Source: Candidatus Portnoybacteria bacterium CG_4_10_14_0_2_um_filter_44_20
GTDB taxonomy: Bacteria; Patescibacteriota; Minisyncoccia; Portnoybacterales; GCA-002795985
Length of the DNA: 7,417 nt
Assembly (NCBI GenBank): GCA_002792395.1
Contig: PFOG01000038.1
Coordinates: 1-7,417 of the forward strand
Direction of reading: 5' to 3'
Shown: positions 4,990 to 7,417 of the stretch, one piece after another
How positions within the stretch are numbered: the first letter of the stretch is position 1
How the letters are laid out: each line of letters starts with the position of its first letter
The notes under the pieces: model-generated
Databases searched by the model: none
Told to the model about the DNA's origin: nothing
The model's input: only the letters and a program-made list of their open reading frames with translations
Translations under genes and position numbers: made by a program

Positions 4990-5799
4990 ATGCCAAACAG
5001 AAATTACTTGATACCCGCCTTTTTTTTAACAGCCGTAATTATTCTGGCTGCTGTTTTTTGTTGGGGCATAGAGACACCGAGGTCAATGCCAAATGTTAAA
5101 GCGCCAGCCGAAACAAAATCACCGGATGATTTGGCCACGCCACCACCAGCGACAACAACCGAAATGGAAGTCACGACTACTTCAGCATTATTCATCCCGC
5201 CCAAAAGCGAAATTTCGCGCGGGAATCCAAACAAAAAACAGATTATCTTTACCTTTGATTGCGGGTCAGGAATAAATTCGGCCGACAAAATTCTGGAAGC
5301 TGCCCAAAAACACAATCTCAAACTGACATTTTTTACCACCGGAAAATTCGCCGAACAAAATCCAGAAATTATCAAAAAATTTGCCGCCGGCGGCCACGAA
5401 GTTTTTAACCACACTTATAGCCATCCATACTTAACTAAAATTACCGACAATCAAATAAAAGAAGAACTTGAAAAAGCTGATGAAATAATCTACTCTCTAA
5501 CGGGCACGACCACTAAACCATTTTTCCGCCCACCCTACGGCGACCGAAATCAGCATGTTTGGGATGTCACCGCCAACTTGGGCTATCAATCTGTCTACTG
5601 GACAACCGACGCCCTTGATTGGATGGCCGGCAGAACCGATGAGCAGACCAGAGAAAAGATCTATTCTTCCCTCAAAAACGGCGAAATAATTCTGATGCAC
5701 GTCGGCGCTGATATAACGGGAAACATTTTAGATGAAGTATTTACATATATAGAAGGACGGGGATATAAGATTGTGAACTTAAGCGAGGGCTTAAAATGA
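4990..5799 (+). CDS. Membrane-anchored polysaccharide deacetylase-like protein (CE4 fold)
   Basis: This 269-residue protein has an N-terminal signal anchor (about 6-26), a P/T/E-rich linker (about 29-80) and a NodB-type deacetylase domain from about 84 to the end. CE4 enzymes remove N-acetyl groups from peptidoglycan, chitin-like or surface polysaccharide, so it should act outside the membrane. Motif 1 is TFDCG (88-92). D90 is the usual catalytic base, but the second, metal-binding Asp is Cys91. Motif 2 is HTYSH (H141, H145), the two metal histidines. Motif 3 is RPPYG (180-184), motif 4 DALDW (207-211), and motif 5 LMH (235-237). Altered motif 1 is known in PdaA-like branches (TFDNG), so activity is plausible but uncertain. 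The start has no Shine-Dalgarno and lies 14 bp after a tRNA remnant. The stop overlaps the next gene by ATGA. Confidence 0.88.
   Translation: MPNRNYLIPAFFLTAVIILAAVFCWGIETPRSMPNVKAPAETKSPDDLATPPPATTTEMEVTTTSALFIPPKSEISRGNPNKKQIIFTFDCGSGINSADKILEAAQKHNLKLTFFTTGKFAEQNPEIIKKFAAGGHEVFNHTYSHPYLTKITDNQIKEELEKADEIIYSLTGTTTKPFFRPPYGDRNQHVWDVTANLGYQSVYWTTDALDWMAGRTDEQTREKIYSSLKNGEIILMHVGADITGNILDEVFTYIEGRGYKIVNLSEGLK
5785..5788 (+). promoter_or_regulatory. Shine-Dalgarno GAGG for the pseudouridine synthase
   Basis: GAGG lies 7 nt before the ATG at 5796, inside the last codons of the deacetylase gene. It is the clearest ribosome-binding site in the window. Together with the 4-bp ATGA overlap it supports the chosen start and translational coupling. 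Confidence 0.55.
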
Positions 5800-6803
5800 T
5801 TAAAAACCTGCGTTTAGACAAATATTTGACGCTAAAATTTCCCAATTACTCACGGGCTTTTTTGAAATCACAAATAAAATCCGGCGATGTTTTAGTTAAC
5901 GGAAAAGCCAAAAAGCCGTCTTACGTTTTGAAAGAAAACGACAGGGTGGAAATAAACATAAAGGAGAAGGCGGCGACACGACTAGGGCCCAATCAGGCTA
6001 TAAGATTAAACGTTATTTACGAAGACAAAAATATAGTCGCTATCGATAAGCCTGCCGGCATTTCAACGCACCCCGCCAAACCAGACGAGACCAACACTAT
6101 TGCCAACGCGTTGCTTGCTTATTATCCGGACATCAAAGAAGTCGGCGACGAACCGAATTTAAGACCAGGCATTGTTCATCGGCTAGACAAAGACACCTCT
6201 GGCATTCTGCTTATTGCCAAGAACAACCAAGCCTTCGAATGGCTGAAAAAACAATTTTCTCAAAGAAAAGTCGTAAAAAGATACTTAGCGCTAACGGCTG
6301 GCAAGATGAAAGAACAACAAGGAGTTATAAGCAAACCAGTCAGTAGGACGCAAGGGACAATTAAAAGAACAACAGCGCCAATTTTGGGAGTTAAAGAAGC
6401 CATCACCTATTATAAGGTTATACAATATTTTAGTTGTCATCCTGAACTTGTTTCAGGATCCCACAAGATGCCGAAACAAGCCAGCCCTGAGCGAGGCCGA
6501 AGGGTTCGGCATGAGGAAAATGCGTTTACCTTTATCGAAGCCGAACCAAAAACTGGCAGAACCCACCAAATCAGAGTCCATCTTGCCTCGATCGGACACC
6601 CCTTGGCCGGCGATAAGCTTTATGGTTTTAAAAACCAAATTTGTCCAGCCGGATTAAAAAGGCACTTTCTACATGCTTCTTACTTGAAAATATCATTACC
6701 CGATGGTAAGATGGTAGAGTTATATTCAAAATTGCCAGAGGATCTGCGGCTTGTATTGGCCGACTTAAATAGTAAAAACCAGCTTAAAAAAATAAACCTT
6801 TAA
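5796..6803 (+). CDS. RluA/RluD-family large-subunit rRNA pseudouridine synthase
   Basis: This 335-residue cytosolic enzyme should isomerise uridines in 23S rRNA. Residues 4-52 form an S4 RNA-binding domain (LRLDKYL through GDVLVNG). The catalytic domain begins near VIYEDKNIVAIDKPAG (73-88). The hallmark HRLDKDTSG is at 128-136, with catalytic D131. R162-Y163-L164 and the GRTHQIRVHL block (254-263) are also family motifs. S4 plus this domain is the RluC/RluD arrangement, but which member it is, and therefore the site, cannot be decided. The odd part is residues 214-240 (CHPELVSGS...RRVRHE). They interrupt the normal run from YYKVIQYF to FTFIEAEPKTGRTHQIR and are encoded by a palindromic repeat that keeps the frame. 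It overlaps the deacetylase gene by 4 bp and has a GAGG site 7 nt upstream. Confidence 0.93.
   Translation: MIKNLRLDKYLTLKFPNYSRAFLKSQIKSGDVLVNGKAKKPSYVLKENDRVEINIKEKAATRLGPNQAIRLNVIYEDKNIVAIDKPAGISTHPAKPDETNTIANALLAYYPDIKEVGDEPNLRPGIVHRLDKDTSGILLIAKNNQAFEWLKKQFSQRKVVKRYLALTAGKMKEQQGVISKPVSRTQGTIKRTTAPILGVKEAITYYKVIQYFSCHPELVSGSHKMPKQASPERGRRVRHEENAFTFIEAEPKTGRTHQIRVHLASIGHPLAGDKLYGFKNQICPAGLKRHFLHASYLKISLPDGKMVELYSKLPEDLRLVLADLNSKNQLKKINL
6436..6515. repeat. Palindromic repeat inserted in frame in the pseudouridine synthase gene
   Basis: ATCCTGAA (6439-6446) and TTCAGGAT (6452-6459) form an 8-bp hairpin with loop CTTGT. ATGCCGAA (6468-6475) and TTCGGCAT (6505-6512) form a second. CTTGTTTC (6447-6454) and GAAACAAG (6473-6480) allow an alternative pairing between them. 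About 80 bp is involved, close to 27 codons, with no stop in the reading frame. The style matches Rickettsia palindromic elements, known to insert in frame in genes, though this need not be the same family. Related sequence is at 4880-4956. Confidence 0.75.
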
Positions 6804-6806
6804 TGT

Positions 6807-6856
6807 CGATTTACGATTTACGATTTATGATTTAAGGACTTATTCATAAATCGTAA
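6807..6856. repeat. Heptamer tandem repeat plus 13-bp inverted repeat
   Basis: CGATTTA occurs three times in tandem (6807-6827), followed by TGATTTA (6828-6834). TTACGATTTATGA (6818-6830) is exactly complementary to TCATAAATCGTAA (6844-6856) with a 13-nt loop. It fills most of the 78-bp gap between the pseudouridine synthase and L19 genes. It could stabilise the upstream mRNA 3' end or separate the two genes. It lacks the G+C stem and T-tract of a normal terminator. Confidence 0.65.
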
Positions 6857-6881
6857 TTCATAATTCTTAAATCCCCAAAGA

Positions 6882-7313
6882 ATGTCCACAAAACTTGACG
6901 CCTTTAACAAAAAGCAATTGAAGAGCCTGCCCGAAATACGTCCGGGCTATACTATTATTGTCCACCAAAAGATCAAAGAAGGGGAGAAAGAAAGAATCCA
7001 GCCCTTCAAGGGTCTTGTTATTGCCAAAAAACACGGCGCGGGCATTAACGGCACGATCACCGTCCGAAAAATTTCCGGCGGCATCGGCGTTGAACGAACC
7101 TTTCCCATCCACTCACCAAAAATTAATAAAATCGAAGTTGTTGGCAAGGCAAAAGTTCGGCGAGCCAAATTATATTTCCTGCGCGAAAGAACCGGTAAAA
7201 GCGCGAGGCTAAAAAGGAAAGAAGAGCGTGGGGAAAACGCCACCGAGCCATCAGCGATAGAAGCTACCCCCAAAAAAGAAACGCCTGGCGAAACGACAAA
7301 AACGGCCGAATAA
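6882..7313 (+). CDS. rplS: 50S ribosomal protein L19
   Basis: This 143-residue ribosomal protein sits at the interface between the subunits. The core (about 1-108) carries family features in order: [14 protein letters not shown] near 21-34, [11 protein letters not shown] (40-50), [18 protein letters not shown] (62-79), and [11 protein letters not shown] (91-101). The C-terminal extension (about 109-143) is low-complexity and charged (K/E/T/P-rich), beyond the usual 115-120 residues. The ATG start gives the expected N-terminus ([13 protein letters not shown]). No Shine-Dalgarno is visible upstream, only CCCCAAAGA. In many bacteria rplS follows rpsP-rimM-trmD; here it follows a pseudouridine synthase and precedes a tRNA-Leu, so that operon is broken up or rearranged. 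Confidence 0.96.
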   Translation: MSTKLDAFNKKQLKSLPEIRPGYTIIVHQKIKEGEKERIQPFKGLVIAKKHGAGINGTITVRKISGGIGVERTFPIHSPKINKIEVVGKAKVRRAKLYFLRERTGKSARLKRKEERGENATEPSAIEATPKKETPGETTKTAE

Positions 7314-7338
7314 TACAAAATACCGAGCCCGCTTCCAA

Positions 7339-7417
7339 GCCCAGGTGGTGGAATGGCATACACACTAGGTTGAGGGCCTAGCCTCGCAAGAGGGTGAGGG
7401 TTCGAGTCCCTCCCTGG
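7339..7417 (+). tRNA. tRNA-Leu, anticodon GAG (3' end cut by window)
   Basis: The acceptor 5' strand is GCCCAGG (7339-7345), and the D stem is GTG/CAC (7348-7350, 7361-7363). The anticodon stem CTAGG/CCTAG (7365-7369, 7377-7381) surrounds TTGAGGG, with GAG at 7372-7374. A long variable arm CCTC-GCAA-GAGG (7382-7393) marks a class II tRNA. The T arm is GAGGG-TTCGAGT-CCCTC (7396-7412). The acceptor 3' strand CCTGG reaches the window edge; the last two pairs and base 73 are missing. It decodes CUC and CUU. It lies 25 bp after the L19 stop and may be co-transcribed with it. Confidence 0.94.

Noticed and set aside
4510..4996. Minus-strand open frames (4510-4716 and 4730-4996) with peptides such as VGFEPTTSRV and GTGFEPVTF
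   Set aside because: These are antisense translations of tRNA T arms, a well-known source of false proteins. They overlap the tRNA genes and fragments exactly.
5004..5414. 136-residue open frame on the minus strand
   Set aside because: It lies wholly antisense to the deacetylase gene, which has clear CE4 motifs; the antisense peptide shows no recognisable domain.
6947..7363. 138-residue open frame on the minus strand
   Set aside because: It is antisense to rplS and runs into the tRNA-Leu; L19 motifs on the plus strand are unmistakable.
1..7417. CRISPR array, toxin-antitoxin, transposase or phage genes
   Set aside because: No regularly spaced repeats, and no proteins of these kinds, are present on either strand.

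Overview
The window looks like a chromosomal segment from an uncultivated Candidate Phyla Radiation (Patescibacteria, Parcubacteria-like) bacterium. This is inferred from style, not from a database match. The protein S1 has only three S1 repeats, tRNA genes lack an encoded CCA, most genes have no Shine-Dalgarno sequence, and intergenic regions are full of short palindromes. TGA is used as a stop codon, so the UGA=Gly code of some related lineages does not apply. There are seven convincing protein genes, three recognisable tRNA genes (one cut by the window edge), and a stretch of tRNA debris.

Layout. Positions 37-1065 (minus strand) hold a small one-pass membrane protein of unknown function and, upstream of it, an UlaG-like metallo-beta-lactamase-fold hydrolase, probably co-transcribed. 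Positions 1066-1410 are a divergent intergenic region with an A/T-rich inverted repeat and a good promoter directly in front of the next gene. Positions 1411-4236 (plus) hold ribosomal protein S1 and the membrane AAA+ protease FtsH, 30 bp apart. Positions 4237-4478 have no gene but carry a long-range inverted repeat. Positions 4479-4975 hold a tRNA with anticodon UAU (Ile), a tRNA-Val(GAC), and five fragments of other tRNA genes mixed with palindromic elements. Positions 4990-6803 hold a membrane-anchored polysaccharide deacetylase-like protein and an RluA/RluD-type pseudouridine synthase overlapping by ATGA. Positions 6882-7313 encode ribosomal protein L19, and a tRNA-Leu(GAG) runs off the right end.

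The genes are mostly housekeeping: translation (S1, L19, rRNA pseudouridylation, tRNAs), membrane protein quality control (FtsH) and cell-envelope polysaccharide modification. No CRISPR array, phage gene, transposase or defence system is visible. The unusual content is in the small elements. A palindromic repeat of about 80 bp sits in frame inside the pseudouridine synthase and adds about 27 residues. A related repeat sits in the tRNA debris. Several tRNA gene halves break at or near the anticodon loop beside CCCGCC/GGCGGG palindromes.
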